From: DAOTXR01 sp034435375
Lineage (GTDB): Bacteria; Chloroflexota; Anaerolineae; Aggregatilineales; UBA3940
Direction of reading: 5' to 3'
DNA: 64,000 nt
Assembly: GCA_034435375.1 (NCBI GenBank)
Contig: DAOTXR010000073.1
Span: 244,426-308,425 of the forward strand
Shown: positions 1 to 8,092 of the stretch, in pieces
Numbering within the stretch: position 1 is the first letter of the stretch
How the letters are laid out: every line of letters begins with the position of its first letter
Translations under genes and position numbers: made by a program
Notes under the pieces: model-generated
What the model was told of the DNA's origin: nothing
Database searches by the model: none
What the model saw: the letters and a program-made list of their open reading frames with translations, nothing else

Positions 1-790
1 GCGGCTTGATATTGATGATGCGACAGCTTCCCAGCGTCAGCGCCTCGCGTGCACGCCGCACCGACGTGATGCTTTCGTCTAGGCAGATCGGCGTCTTCAT
101 CTCGCGCTGAAGCGCAGCATGGTCGAGCAGATCGTCATAGGCGAGCGGCTGTTCGATCATCAGCAGATCGTACTCGTCGAGCGCATGCAGCAGAGGCGCG
201 TCGGCCAGGGTGTAGGCCGAGTTGGCGTCGGCCATAAGGGCAAGGTCGGGGAAGCGCTCACGGATAGCCGCCACGATCGCTACATCCCAGCCCGGTTTGA
301 TTTTGACCTTGATGCGCTGGTAGCCCTGACCACGATACTCAGTGACGCGATCCAACAACTCAACAACCGACCCCTGAACGCCAATGCTGACTCCACACTC
401 AACGCGGATGCGCGTTCCACCGAGCAGCTTCGAAATCGAGACGCCGGCCAGCTGCGCTTCCAGGTCCCATACCGCAGCCTCCAGCCCAGCTTTGGCCATG
501 GGGTGGCCGCGTGCTCGCGCAAACAGCGTGGGGAGGTCGGAGGCATGTGCAACCGGCCCGCCCAGCAGCAGAGGGATGAGCAGGTCACGCTGGACGTGCC
601 AGCACGTCTCGACTGTATCGGGGGAGTAGAGGGGCAGCCTCTCTACCGGTGATTCACCATACCCCACCAGCCCCTCGGCGTAGACAGCAACGATCACCTT
701 CTCGACCACCTCCTCGCGTCCGAAGCTGGTCTCGAAGGGGCGCTTGAGGGGCATCTGAACATGGAACTGCTCAACACGGTCAATATTCAT
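1..790 (-). CDS. menC: N-acylamino-acid racemase / o-succinylbenzoate synthase (enolase superfamily), partial
   Basis: The minus-strand frame is open from an ATG at 788-790 to the left edge, so the C-terminus is missing. The translation begins MNIDRVEQFHVQMPLKRPFE and contains the enolase-superfamily features of the OSBS/NSAR family: a capping domain, the catalytic-lysine motif KVKIKPGWD, the metal-ligand segment LMADANSAY, and IEQPL. The family either makes o-succinylbenzoate for menaquinone or racemises N-succinyl amino acids; the sequence alone cannot separate the two. The start overlaps the upstream GNAT gene by 11 nt, so the two are co-translated. That pairing favours the N-acylamino-acid racemase role (inference). 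The gene symbol follows the family name only. Confidence 0.85.
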   Translation of the reverse strand, partial: MNIDRVEQFHVQMPLKRPFETSFGREEVVEKVIVAVYAEGLVGYGESPVERLPLYSPDTVETCWHVQRDLLIPLLLGGPVAHASDLPTLFARARGHPMAKAGLEAAVWDLEAQLAGVSISKLLGGTRIRVECGVSIGVQGSVVELLDRVTEYRGQGYQRIKVKIKPGWDVAIVAAIRERFPDLALMADANSAYTLADAPLLHALDEYDLLMIEQPLAYDDLLDHAALQREMKTPICLDESITSVRRAREALTLGSCRIINIKP

Positions 791-1712
791 CGTAGGCTTC
801 CTCAGGCTCAGCCAGAAACGACTGGCGGGCTATAGCAGCCACGTCAAACTCGCGCGTCAACACGTAGGTGCTACGCCGCGTCCCTCCTTCGATCTGCGAG
901 GCAAACCAGGTGACGGAGTATCCCGCCTGGAAGGCGGCTTCCATCAGCTCACGAATGTGGAAGCGCCATGCCTGCGCCAAGCCCATGTCAGCCGACTTGA
1001 TGGCGGCGAACTCGCCAGGGATCTCCACCAGGATGCGCGGCAGGTCCGGCAGGTCAAAGTTCGCAGCGGGCGCACGCAAACCGTCCGGGCGGACCACAGA
1101 CGGGTTGACAATCGGGATCTCGCCGTGCAGCCAGGCCTGCGCGTCGGGCTGCGAGAGGCCCTGCATCCGGCGCAGGACGTGCTCGCTGGCAATCCACCAC
1201 TCAACCTCGAAACGGTCGGTAGGCAGCCCGGCGTTGATGCCGGGTAGCTCATCATAGATATTGCGAATATAGGTGCGCGAAATGCCGCCCAGACGGGTCA
1301 TGTTGAAGTGAGCATTGCGGCTGAGGAGAGGGTCGAAAGTCCAGGTGACGAGTCGGAATCCTTGCGACAGGGCGATGCGGCGCTGTTCTTTCTTCAGCTC
1401 GTAGCCAATGCCGCGATCCTGGTACTCCGGCAGGACGCCCAGCATCTGCGAGGCGTGGAAGAAGCGGGTACCCATCCACACCGAGCGCGGATCGGTTTCC
1501 GGCAACAGGCCCGGATAGCCAAACAGGAATCCCACCAGCGTCTTGCCCACAAAGGCGCCCAGCACAATGCCGCCATGCAGCACAAATGCAACGAGCAGAT
1601 GCATGGGCACCACGTCACTGTCGATCATATTCCAGGTAAGGCGCTGGATGTTCTCACACTCACGCAATTCAGCGTGGGTAGAAAGCGGCTTGATGGTCAG
1701 GTCTTCGGCCAT
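780..1712 (-). CDS. GNAT-superfamily acyltransferase (COG3375-like)
   Basis: A 310-residue protein with a GNAT fold in its first half: LGVLPEYQDRGIGYELK matches the acyl-CoA-binding motif A (R/Q-x-x-G-x-G/A). The second half (GGISRTYIRNIYDELPG onward) is typical of the larger COG3375 acetyltransferases. I chose the ATG at 1712 because GAGGAA lies 9 nt upstream; an in-frame GTG at 1751 would add 13 residues. COG3375 proteins often sit beside OSBS/NSAR enzymes, and in Geobacillus a GNAT succinyltransferase, NSAR and a desuccinylase together convert D- to L-amino acids. The 11-nt overlap with the downstream racemase gene fits that pathway; the desuccinylase would lie beyond the left edge (inference). 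Confidence 0.8.
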   Translation of the reverse strand: MAEDLTIKPLSTHAELRECENIQRLTWNMIDSDVVPMHLLVAFVLHGGIVLGAFVGKTLVGFLFGYPGLLPETDPRSVWMGTRFFHASQMLGVLPEYQDRGIGYELKKEQRRIALSQGFRLVTWTFDPLLSRNAHFNMTRLGGISRTYIRNIYDELPGINAGLPTDRFEVEWWIASEHVLRRMQGLSQPDAQAWLHGEIPIVNPSVVRPDGLRAPAANFDLPDLPRILVEIPGEFAAIKSADMGLAQAWRFHIRELMEAAFQAGYSVTWFASQIEGGTRRSTYVLTREFDVAAIARQSFLAEPEEAYDEY

Positions 1713-1755
1713 CGTCTTCGTTTCCTCGCTTTTCTCAGCCATAGGGTTCACAGAT

Positions 1756-1785
1756 TTGCTGCTCCCGGCACGCTGATGCTACTAT
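1756..1785 (+). promoter_or_regulatory. Candidate sigma70 promoter of fmt
   Basis: TTGCTG (1756-1761) and TACTAT (1780-1785) are separated by 18 nt and lie about 40 nt before the fmt start codon. Each hexamer deviates from consensus at about two positions, so this is a plausible but unproven promoter. Confidence 0.35.
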
Positions 1786-1826
1786 ACGGCGTGCGCTCCG
1801 TTCCGTCAATTGGAGGAAGGCCTCGC

Positions 1827-2780
1827 ATGGCACGGATCGTCTTTCTGGGCACACCGGAGTTCGCCGTTCCCAGCCTGCAAGCGCTGATGGATCACCCGGA
1901 CTTCGAGATCGTAGGGGTGGTCACCCAGCCGGACCGCCCTGCCGGGCGTGGTCAGCGGGTGCAGCAGTCGGCAGTCAAGCAACGGGCAGTGGCGCTGGGC
2001 CTGCCCGTGTTCCAGCCGACAACTCTCCGCGACGAGTCTGCGGTGGCGCATCTACGCAGCTGGCAGCCCGACGTGATCGTCGTGGCGGCCTTTGGCCAGA
2101 TTCTGCGTCAGCCTGTGCTAGAGTTGGCACCACATGGCTGTGTAAACGTCCACGCCTCGCTGCTGCCACGCTGGCGCGGCGCGGCGCCGATCCAGTACGC
2201 CATCCGCGCCGGGGACACCCAGACCGGCATAACGATCATGCAGATGGATGCCGGTCTGGACACCGGACCGATTCTGGCGCAGCGGGCCATCCCGATCGCG
2301 CCGGACGAGACTGCTGCCACGCTGCATGACAAGCTCTCAACCCTCGGCGCAGAGATGTTGCCCGGCACGCTGATCGGCATGTTGAGCGGGGAGATCAAGC
2401 CGCAGCCGCAGCCCGACGAGGGCGCCACACTCGCTCCGACGCTCAGCAAGGAGGCCGGGCGCATTGACTGGTCGCAGCCGGCAGTGGAGATCGACCGGCA
2501 GGTGCGGGCCTACGATCCGTGGCCGGGAGCGTTCACCTTTGTAGACGGAGAAATGCTGAAGGTTATCAGCGGCAGTCCGCGCCCGGATGAGGAACGCGGC
2601 GCGCCACCAGGGACGCTGATCACTGTAAGTGCAGTCGATCAGCCACCTCTGCCGGGTGTACAAACCGGGGCTGGGCTGTATGTGTTGGAGTCAGTCCAGC
2701 CCGCCGGGAAAAAGCGTATGACCGGCCAGGCGTATCTGGCCGGTCATCGGGATCGGATCGGGATGCGGGTGGGCAGCTAA
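1827..2780 (+). CDS. fmt: Methionyl-tRNA formyltransferase
   Basis: A 317-residue cytoplasmic enzyme that formylates initiator Met-tRNA using 10-formyl-tetrahydrofolate. It begins MARIVFLGTPEFAVPSL, the standard N-terminus, and carries the family signature NVHASLLPRWRGAAPIQ with the catalytic Asn and His, plus the GITIMQMDAGLDTGP segment with the catalytic Asp. The C-terminal OB-fold-like tRNA-binding domain follows (KEAGRIDWSQPA, VRAYDPWPGAF). The frame is open well upstream, but the ATG at 1827 follows GGAGGAAGG by 6 nt and gives the canonical length. The neighbouring GNAT gene is divergent and the DinB-like gene convergent, so fmt appears monocistronic; the often-linked def gene is not here. 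Confidence 0.97.
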   Translation: MARIVFLGTPEFAVPSLQALMDHPDFEIVGVVTQPDRPAGRGQRVQQSAVKQRAVALGLPVFQPTTLRDESAVAHLRSWQPDVIVVAAFGQILRQPVLELAPHGCVNVHASLLPRWRGAAPIQYAIRAGDTQTGITIMQMDAGLDTGPILAQRAIPIAPDETAATLHDKLSTLGAEMLPGTLIGMLSGEIKPQPQPDEGATLAPTLSKEAGRIDWSQPAVEIDRQVRAYDPWPGAFTFVDGEMLKVISGSPRPDEERGAPPGTLITVSAVDQPPLPGVQTGAGLYVLESVQPAGKKRMTGQAYLAGHRDRIGMRVGS

Positions 2781-2814
2781 GTGTTTTCCCGGCGGCAGCG
2801 TCTATTGTCCCTGA

Positions 2815-3294
2815 CTATGGCTTGCCTGCGGCCAGGGTTCGGTCGATCTGCTCGAGGTGCCCTTCGCCGTGGTCGGCGTAGATGCGCAGCAGGTCCTCCA
2901 GGGTAACCTCGCCGATCTCCTGGTGCAGTCCGATCCGCTGCCATTCGGCCTCTTGTAGGCTCTCTAGCAACGTTGCCCAACGGCGGTGCAGCCCACGCAG
3001 CAGCAAGAGCGAGTCCTCAACCGAGGGGTTATCGGCGTCGGGTCTCTCGGCCCATAGCTCCTGGCGATAGGGCTTGAGGGTGGGCCTATCCTCAGTCAGG
3101 ATCAGTTTGAAGCGGATGAAGCTGTTCATGTGCGAGTCAGCCAGGTGGTGAACATTCTGCGCCACAGTCCACTCGCCAGGAATGAAGTGAGTGGCGAGCT
3201 GCTCAGCGCTAAGCGGTCCGACCACCGCCTCAAGCTGATCCGGCAGGCGACGGATTTTGTCGATCATCTCACGACGCTGTTCGTTGGTCAGCAT
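2815..3294 (-). CDS. DinB/YfiT-like putative metal-dependent four-helix protein
   Basis: A 159-residue predicted all-helical protein of the DinB/YfiT (bacillithiol-transferase-like) superfamily. The three expected metal-ligand histidines are visible: one in NVHHLADSH near residue 50 and two in YADHGEGHLEQI near residue 145, the H-x3-H arrangement of the family. Members bind Ni or Zn and are thiol-dependent transferases or hydrolases; the substrate here is unknown. It is convergent with fmt, with only 34 nt between stop codons and no clear hairpin. The ATG at 3294 is preceded by GGAGGGATAACC. Confidence is high for the fold and low for the reaction. Confidence 0.85.
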   Translation of the reverse strand: MLTNEQRREMIDKIRRLPDQLEAVVGPLSAEQLATHFIPGEWTVAQNVHHLADSHMNSFIRFKLILTEDRPTLKPYRQELWAERPDADNPSVEDSLLLLRGLHRRWATLLESLQEAEWQRIGLHQEIGEVTLEDLLRIYADHGEGHLEQIDRTLAAGKP

Positions 3295-3420
3295 GGTTAT
3301 CCCTCCTAGGCCATAGCTTCTGGAGCCGCACCGCTGTCGGCGCTTGGCTCCTGTCTTCGTTGTCCCTTCAAGGCCGGGTCATTCTACTCTCATTCGCGAT
3401 GGAAAGGTAAACCAACGTGT

Positions 3421-3453
3421 TATAATTCATGCCAACAAAGCCATTTGAGGGGA
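3421..3453 (+). promoter_or_regulatory. -10 element and strong ribosome-binding site before the LuxR-type gene
   Basis: A perfect TATAAT lies at 3421-3426, about 31 nt before the start codon of the LuxR-type gene, without a good -35 hexamer. TGAGGGGAAAAG (3446-3457) directly before ATG 3458 is a strong Shine-Dalgarno site that fixes the start. Confidence 0.45.
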
Positions 3454-3457
3454 AAAG

Positions 3458-4462
3458 ATGCCCAACAGGCATATTCTGCTTGCCGCATCGCTTGTGTTTG
3501 CCGCTTGCCTCCTGGTCGGACCGGCTCTGGCCCAGCAGACCGAGACGATTGCCACACTGCGCATCAGCCTCTGGCCTGAGTTCGACCAGCCCTCGGTGTT
3601 GGTGTTCTACACAGGTGAAGTTCGGGCCGATGCTGTGTTGCCAGTCGATTTGCGCTTCCCGCTGCCAGAAGGCGCGTCGGTCAACGCCGTAGCCTATCGC
3701 AGCGAGAGCGGCCAGCTCGTCAACGCTCCCTTTACCGTCGAGGACGCCACGCTGCGCATGACATCGCCTAACGGCTCGTTTCACGTCGAGTTCTACGACA
3801 CGACGCTCCAGATCGACGGGCAGACCAGACACTACACATTGACGTGGGCCTCGATGCACCCCGTAGAATCGCTGATCTGGGAGGTTCAGCAGCCAGCGGG
3901 AGCAGGCAACCTGACTCTGACACCCGGCATGAGCACACTGCACAAAGATGAGTTCGGGCTGAACCTGTACCGCCGTGAGGTAGGAGCAGTCGAGGCAGGA
4001 GAGATCGCCAGCATCATACTGAGCTACGACAAGCCAATCCCAGCCCTGACCGTGGAGCAGCTCCAGGGCACAGCCAGCGTCCCCCCACGGTCCAAAATGC
4101 CGTGGGGGTGGATCGCAGTGGCGGCAGTGGCGGCAGTGACAGCCGTGGCAGCAGCAGAGCTGGGTGCGATGCTGTATCGCCGCAGGAGACAGGGCAAGGC
4201 TGCGCCAGAGGGTCCAGCGACCGAGGAAGAGGACACCTCAAGTGCGGCGGGTGAAGGGGATGATCTAACCGAGCGTGAGATCGAGGTGCTGAAGCTGGTC
4301 GCTGAGGGGCTAGTAAACCGGCAGATCGGCGAGCGGCTGGGGATCAGCCCCAAGACAGCCGCCCGCCACCGCGAGAACATCATGCGCAAGCTCCACCTGC
4401 ATAGCCGAACCGACCTGGTAAAGTACGCCATCCAGAAGGGGCTGATCGACATCGACTCGTGA
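3458..4462 (+). CDS. Membrane-anchored LuxR-type transcriptional regulator with extracytoplasmic sensor
   Basis: A 334-residue protein with an unusual order of parts. Residues 1-26 look like a cleavable signal peptide (hydrophobic core, GPALA then QQ). Residues 27-213 form a beta-rich, probably extracytoplasmic domain of no family I recognise. Residues 214-240 are one alanine/valine-rich membrane segment, followed by a positive-inside RRRR. Residues 270-330 are a LuxR/GerE helix-turn-helix (LTEREIEVLKLVAEGLVNRQ, then ERLGISPKTAARHRENIMRK). The topology puts the HTH in the cytoplasm, suggesting a one-component membrane sensor that acts in place or after proteolytic release (inference). It stands alone and is convergent with the formate dehydrogenase operon. 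Confidence 0.85.
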   Translation: MPNRHILLAASLVFAACLLVGPALAQQTETIATLRISLWPEFDQPSVLVFYTGEVRADAVLPVDLRFPLPEGASVNAVAYRSESGQLVNAPFTVEDATLRMTSPNGSFHVEFYDTTLQIDGQTRHYTLTWASMHPVESLIWEVQQPAGAGNLTLTPGMSTLHKDEFGLNLYRREVGAVEAGEIASIILSYDKPIPALTVEQLQGTASVPPRSKMPWGWIAVAAVAAVTAVAAAELGAMLYRRRRQGKAAPEGPATEEEDTSSAAGEGDDLTEREIEVLKLVAEGLVNRQIGERLGISPKTAARHRENIMRKLHLHSRTDLVKYAIQKGLIDIDS

Positions 4463-4499
4463 TCCAGCAGGCTGGCGTCAAATTCTCCAGGGAAAGGAA

Positions 4500-4522
4500 A
4501 CCGGCGCGCCCATCGCGCCGGT
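4500..4522 (-). terminator. Hairpin terminator shared by convergent genes
   Basis: A perfect 9-bp stem (ACCGGCGCG 4500-4508, CGCGCCGGT 4514-4522) with a 5-nt loop. Read on the minus strand it is followed by TTTCCTTTCC, so it most likely ends the formate dehydrogenase operon; it may also stop transcription from the LuxR-type gene. Confidence 0.65.
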
Positions 4523-4564
4523 AGATGCACATCCCAGAGGGATCAGGCCAGCCCAATACCTCGA

Positions 4565-6634
4565 TTAAGGCAGGCTCTCTGGCCCCCCGATCCGCTCCAC
4601 TTTGACCGCGCATACTTTGTATTCGGGTATCTTGGCCACGGGGTCGACGACATTGTTAGTGAGCACATTGCCCAGCGCCTCGGCAAAGTGGAAGGTCATG
4701 AAGATCAGCCCTGCGCGGGGCCGCCCCGTGACCCATGCCCGGGCCGTCACCGCGCCACGACGCGATGAGACACGGACCCAGTCGCCATCGGCAATGCCCA
4801 GCCGGGCAGCGTCTGCCGGGTTGATCTCCACCCGCTCCTCCGGAGCGAGGAAATCCAGGCCGCCCACGCGGCGTGTCATCGTGCCGGTGTGGTAGTGCTG
4901 GAGAATGCGCCCCGTGGTGAGCATCAGCGGGTACTCACTGTCGGGCAGCTCGGCGGCAGGTTGGTGGTGGACCGGCGTAAAGCTACCTCTGCCGCGTGGA
5001 AACTGCTCCGCATGCAGCACTGGTGTGCCGGGATGATCTGCGGATGGGCATGGCCATTGTAAGCCGTCGCCGTCCAGCCGGTCATAGGAGATGCCGCCAT
5101 AGATGGGCGTCACCTCAGCGATCTCGTCCATGATGTCTGCCGGATCGGCGTAGTCCCAGCCAGTCGCCCCCATACGCTGAGCAATCTCACAGAAGATCTG
5201 CCAGTCGGCGCGGGCCTGGCCGGGCGGCTCCAGCGCTTTGCGCACACGTTGCACGCGCCGCTCAGTATTGGTGAAAGTGCCGTCCTTCTCAGCGTAAGCG
5301 GCTGCCGGAAACACCACATGCGCATGCTCGGTGGTCTGGTTGAGGAAGATGTCTTGACACACCAGGAATTCGGTGCGCTCCAGGCACTCCCGCACGTGCT
5401 GAGAGTCGGGATCGCTCATAGCGGGGTTCTCGCCCATAAAGTAGAGGGCGCGCACCCGTCCATCGTGGGCTGCCTGAAGCATCTCGGTGAGCGTCAAACC
5501 GGGTTGGGGCGGAGGCTGCGGTCGTCCATAGTAGGCAGCCATTTTCTCCCGCACCGCCTCGTCAGTGACGCGCTGGTAGCCGGTATAGACATTGGGCAGG
5601 CCGCCCATATCACAGGCCCCTTGCACATTGTTCTGGCCACGCAGCGGATTGACGCCGCCGCCCCGCACTCCCAGGTTGCCGGTCAGCATGGCCAGGTTGG
5701 CGACCGCCAGCACGTTTTGATGGCCAACGGTATGCTGGGTAATGCCCATGGCGTAGAAGATCGAGGCTGGGCGATTGCCGCCGTAGATGCGAGCCGCGCG
5801 GATCAGGTCCTCGTCCGGCACCCCGGTGATCTGGCTGACCCGCTCCGGCGGGTACTGTTCGACTGTGGCCAGCCACGCCTCGAAGTTCTCGGTGCGCTCG
5901 GCGATGAAGGCCGAGTCGTGCAGGTTCTCTTTGAGGATAATGTGCGCCAGCCCGTTGAGCAGGGCAATGTCCGTGCCTGGTTCGTGCTTGAGATGCAGCA
6001 CAGCGAAATCGGCCAGTTCAATGCAACGCGGATCGGCAACAATAAGCTGCGCCCCATATCTGCGCACCGCCGTCTTGATCTGCAGACTCAGGACGGGATG
6101 TTGTTCGGTGGTGTTGGTGCCGATAGCCAGAATAGCCTTCGCTTCGGTGATGTCGGCCATGGAGTTGGTCATTGCGCCACTGCCGAAGGCCTGCACGAGG
6201 CCCGTCACAGTTGAGCTGTGGCAAAGACGGGCGCAGTGATCGATGTTATGTGTGCCGATCACCTGCCGAGCGAGCTTCTGCATCAGATAGTTCTCTTCAT
6301 TGGTGCACTTGGCGCTGCACAGCAGCGCCATGGCATCCGGGCCGCTCTCGGCGATCACAGCGCGGAAACGATTGGCCGCCAGATCGAGCGCCTCATCCCA
6401 GGTGGCCGGTTCTAGATGGCCGTTGCGGCGAATCATCGGCGTGGTCAGCCTGTCAGGGTGCCACAAGAAGTCGTTACCAAAGCGCCCCTTGACGCACAGG
6501 GCGCCGTAGTTAGGCGCACTGTCGAAGGGGGCATCGACGCGGAAGACGACCCCTCCTTTGACGCTCAGATTAATCTGGCATCCCACGCCACAGTAGGGGC
6601 ATGTGGTTTTGACGACGGTCTCTGCCTGGATCAT
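4565..6634 (-). CDS. fdhA: Formate dehydrogenase catalytic subunit (molybdopterin, Cys type)
   Basis: A 689-residue molybdopterin oxidoreductase that oxidises formate to CO2 (or the reverse). The N-terminus carries the [4Fe-4S] ligands C12, C15, C19 and C47 (TCPYCGVGCQ, YGALCVKG). The active site reads ARLCHSS: C138 replaces the selenocysteine of FdhF-type enzymes and is followed by the conserved H139. The molybdopterin and MopB C-terminal regions follow (YAMGITQHTVGHQNV, NLAMLTGNLGVRGGG, MLTTGRILQHYHTGTMTRR). The frame is open far upstream, but the ATG at 6634, preceded by GGAAGG, gives the normal N-terminus. It is the last gene of a six-gene minus-strand operon; electrons probably pass through the 2Fe-2S/4Fe-4S protein to the NuoEF-like fusion and NAD+. 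Confidence 0.93.
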   Translation of the reverse strand: MIQAETVVKTTCPYCGVGCQINLSVKGGVVFRVDAPFDSAPNYGALCVKGRFGNDFLWHPDRLTTPMIRRNGHLEPATWDEALDLAANRFRAVIAESGPDAMALLCSAKCTNEENYLMQKLARQVIGTHNIDHCARLCHSSTVTGLVQAFGSGAMTNSMADITEAKAILAIGTNTTEQHPVLSLQIKTAVRRYGAQLIVADPRCIELADFAVLHLKHEPGTDIALLNGLAHIILKENLHDSAFIAERTENFEAWLATVEQYPPERVSQITGVPDEDLIRAARIYGGNRPASIFYAMGITQHTVGHQNVLAVANLAMLTGNLGVRGGGVNPLRGQNNVQGACDMGGLPNVYTGYQRVTDEAVREKMAAYYGRPQPPPQPGLTLTEMLQAAHDGRVRALYFMGENPAMSDPDSQHVRECLERTEFLVCQDIFLNQTTEHAHVVFPAAAYAEKDGTFTNTERRVQRVRKALEPPGQARADWQIFCEIAQRMGATGWDYADPADIMDEIAEVTPIYGGISYDRLDGDGLQWPCPSADHPGTPVLHAEQFPRGRGSFTPVHHQPAAELPDSEYPLMLTTGRILQHYHTGTMTRRVGGLDFLAPEERVEINPADAARLGIADGDWVRVSSRRGAVTARAWVTGRPRAGLIFMTFHFAEALGNVLTNNVVDPVAKIPEYKVCAVKVERIGGPESLP

Positions 6635-6692
6635 GTGAATCACACCTTCCCAAAGTGTTGCCAGAGCGAACGAGCACAGCCCTGGGCGGGCT

Positions 6693-7247
6693 TCAGAGGC
6701 TGGATGAGCTTGCCAGCCAGGGGTGGCCTGCCTGAGTAAACGTGTTGACAAACTGCTGAAGCTGCCGCTCCAGTTCTTCTGCCGTCGAGAAGGACCAAAT
6801 CTGGTCCTCGCCATCGTGATGCAACCTGCCGGGCAGACTCGACATCCGGGTGTGCAGTCGCCCCGACCAGGCTGGAACAGCAATCTGGGTTGTCGGGTCC
6901 TGCACTTTGAAGCGATCTAGGTTGATGAAGTAGCGGTGCACTTTGCTATTGGGCAGAAAGTGCGCCCACTCGTCGTGCTCAAAATGGACACGCAGCAGAA
7001 CGTCTGGCAGCAGGTAGCTGATAAACCGCACATTGGCGTGATAGGTATCCATCGTGTTGTCCACGCGACCAGCCAACTTGACGACTATATCGCTGCTCTT
7101 CAACTCATAGCCCAGGCTGCCCAACGGACCCTGTAGCGCATCGACGATGGGCTGGTTGAATGCCTGCTGAAGCATGGCGACATCCGGCGGGTCATCGTCA
7201 AGGGGTGCGTGAGGTAAATGCCACAAATAATCGTTGATCTTGGTCAT
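6693..7247 (-). CDS. Uncharacterised protein within the formate dehydrogenase operon
   Basis: A 184-residue soluble protein with no signal peptide or membrane segment, starting MTKINDYLWHLPHAPLDDDP. I do not recognise a family. It contains a possible ligand-binding stretch (VLLRVHFEHDEWAHFLPNSK) and a low-complexity end (LASSSSL). It lies between the iron-sulfur gene and fdhA in the same direction with gaps of 46 and 58 nt, so it is almost certainly co-transcribed; an assembly or accessory role is a guess from position only. A TTG at 7289 could add 14 residues. Confidence 0.7.
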   Translation of the reverse strand: MTKINDYLWHLPHAPLDDDPPDVAMLQQAFNQPIVDALQGPLGSLGYELKSSDIVVKLAGRVDNTMDTYHANVRFISYLLPDVLLRVHFEHDEWAHFLPNSKVHRYFINLDRFKVQDPTTQIAVPAWSGRLHTRMSSLPGRLHHDGEDQIWSFSTAEELERQLQQFVNTFTQAGHPWLASSSSL

Positions 7248-7293
7248 CGAGGAATCTCGCTTTGAGGCGCCCCACAGGGGTGCTTTCAATGAA

Positions 7294-8007
7294 CTACCCT
7301 TCTACTCTCTGTTTGTGGCTTTTCTTGCCCTGGCGCGTGATCTGCCTGATCTTCTCTAGGTCGAAACCCTGCTCCAGGCCCCACTGCACCTTCGGCTTGA
7401 GCGCGCCCGTGGGGCACACCCCTACACACTGCCCACAGAACACGCAGGTAGTATCTGGCATAGGGGAATCGGCGAAGGTAGCAATATGGGTGTGAAAGCC
7501 GCGCTCGCCGAAGTTGAGGGCAAAGGCAAATTGCCCATCATCGGCACAGACCTGCACGCAGCGCCAGCACAACACACACTGCGAATAATCGCGCACGTAA
7601 AAGGGATTATCGTCTTTGAGCGGATGGGTGCGCTTCTCACCCTCGTCAAAACGCTGGGGGTCAGCACGATAGTCGGCCAGCATGGCCTGGAGGTCAGGCG
7701 CTTCGCTCAGGTCCACCGTCGAGTTGAGCAGCTCCAAGATGGTGCGGCGAGCCAGCACGACGCGCTCGCTGCGGGTGTGAACGACCATCCCTGGCGTGCA
7801 CTCAGCCACACACGATGCCACAAGCACGCGCGACTTTTCGACCTCGACGACACACAGGCGACACACCGCAGGCGGCGTCAGCCGTTCGTGGTAGCAGACG
7901 TGCGGGATGTCAATGCCAATCTGGCGGGCCGCCTGGAGGATGGTCGTGCCACGCGGCACCGTCACTTGCTGTTGGTCGATAGTGAGGGTGATCATGTCAT
8001 CAGCCAT
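7294..8007 (-). CDS. 2Fe-2S/4Fe-4S electron-transfer subunit (NuoG N-terminal/HoxU-like)
   Basis: A 237-residue iron-sulfur protein. Residues 1-80 form a plant-type ferredoxin domain with [2Fe-2S] ligands C38, C49, C52 and C66 (HVCYHERLTPPAVCRLCVVE, then SCVAEC). Residues about 143-210 carry two [4Fe-4S] clusters (CVLCWRCVQVC and CVFCGQCVGVCPTGAL). This is the NuoG/HoxU/FdhA N-terminal iron-sulfur module as a free-standing gene, so it should carry electrons between the catalytic subunits and the flavin-bearing NuoEF fusion. It begins ATG at 8007 and is followed by a lysine-rich C-terminus (RQGKKSHKQ). Confidence 0.88.
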   Translation of the reverse strand: MADDMITLTIDQQQVTVPRGTTILQAARQIGIDIPHVCYHERLTPPAVCRLCVVEVEKSRVLVASCVAECTPGMVVHTRSERVVLARRTILELLNSTVDLSEAPDLQAMLADYRADPQRFDEGEKRTHPLKDDNPFYVRDYSQCVLCWRCVQVCADDGQFAFALNFGERGFHTHIATFADSPMPDTTCVFCGQCVGVCPTGALKPKVQWGLEQGFDLEKIRQITRQGKKSHKQRVEG

Positions 8008-8092
8008 GCAGTATCATCTCCATAAAAGTACAAACTCAGGAGCGCCTGGTCACCAAGACAGCTTCACAACGCGGAGAGCCGGCAATACATGC

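Noticed and set aside
1308..1826. Upstream in-frame extension of fmt that would add 173 residues
   Set aside because: It runs antisense through the GNAT gene, lacks fmt similarity, and ATG 1827 has a strong ribosome-binding site and gives the canonical length.
6635..6883. N-terminal extension of fdhA
   Set aside because: It overlaps the upstream gene in another frame and shows no family similarity; ATG 6634 has a good ribosome-binding site and the normal N-terminus.
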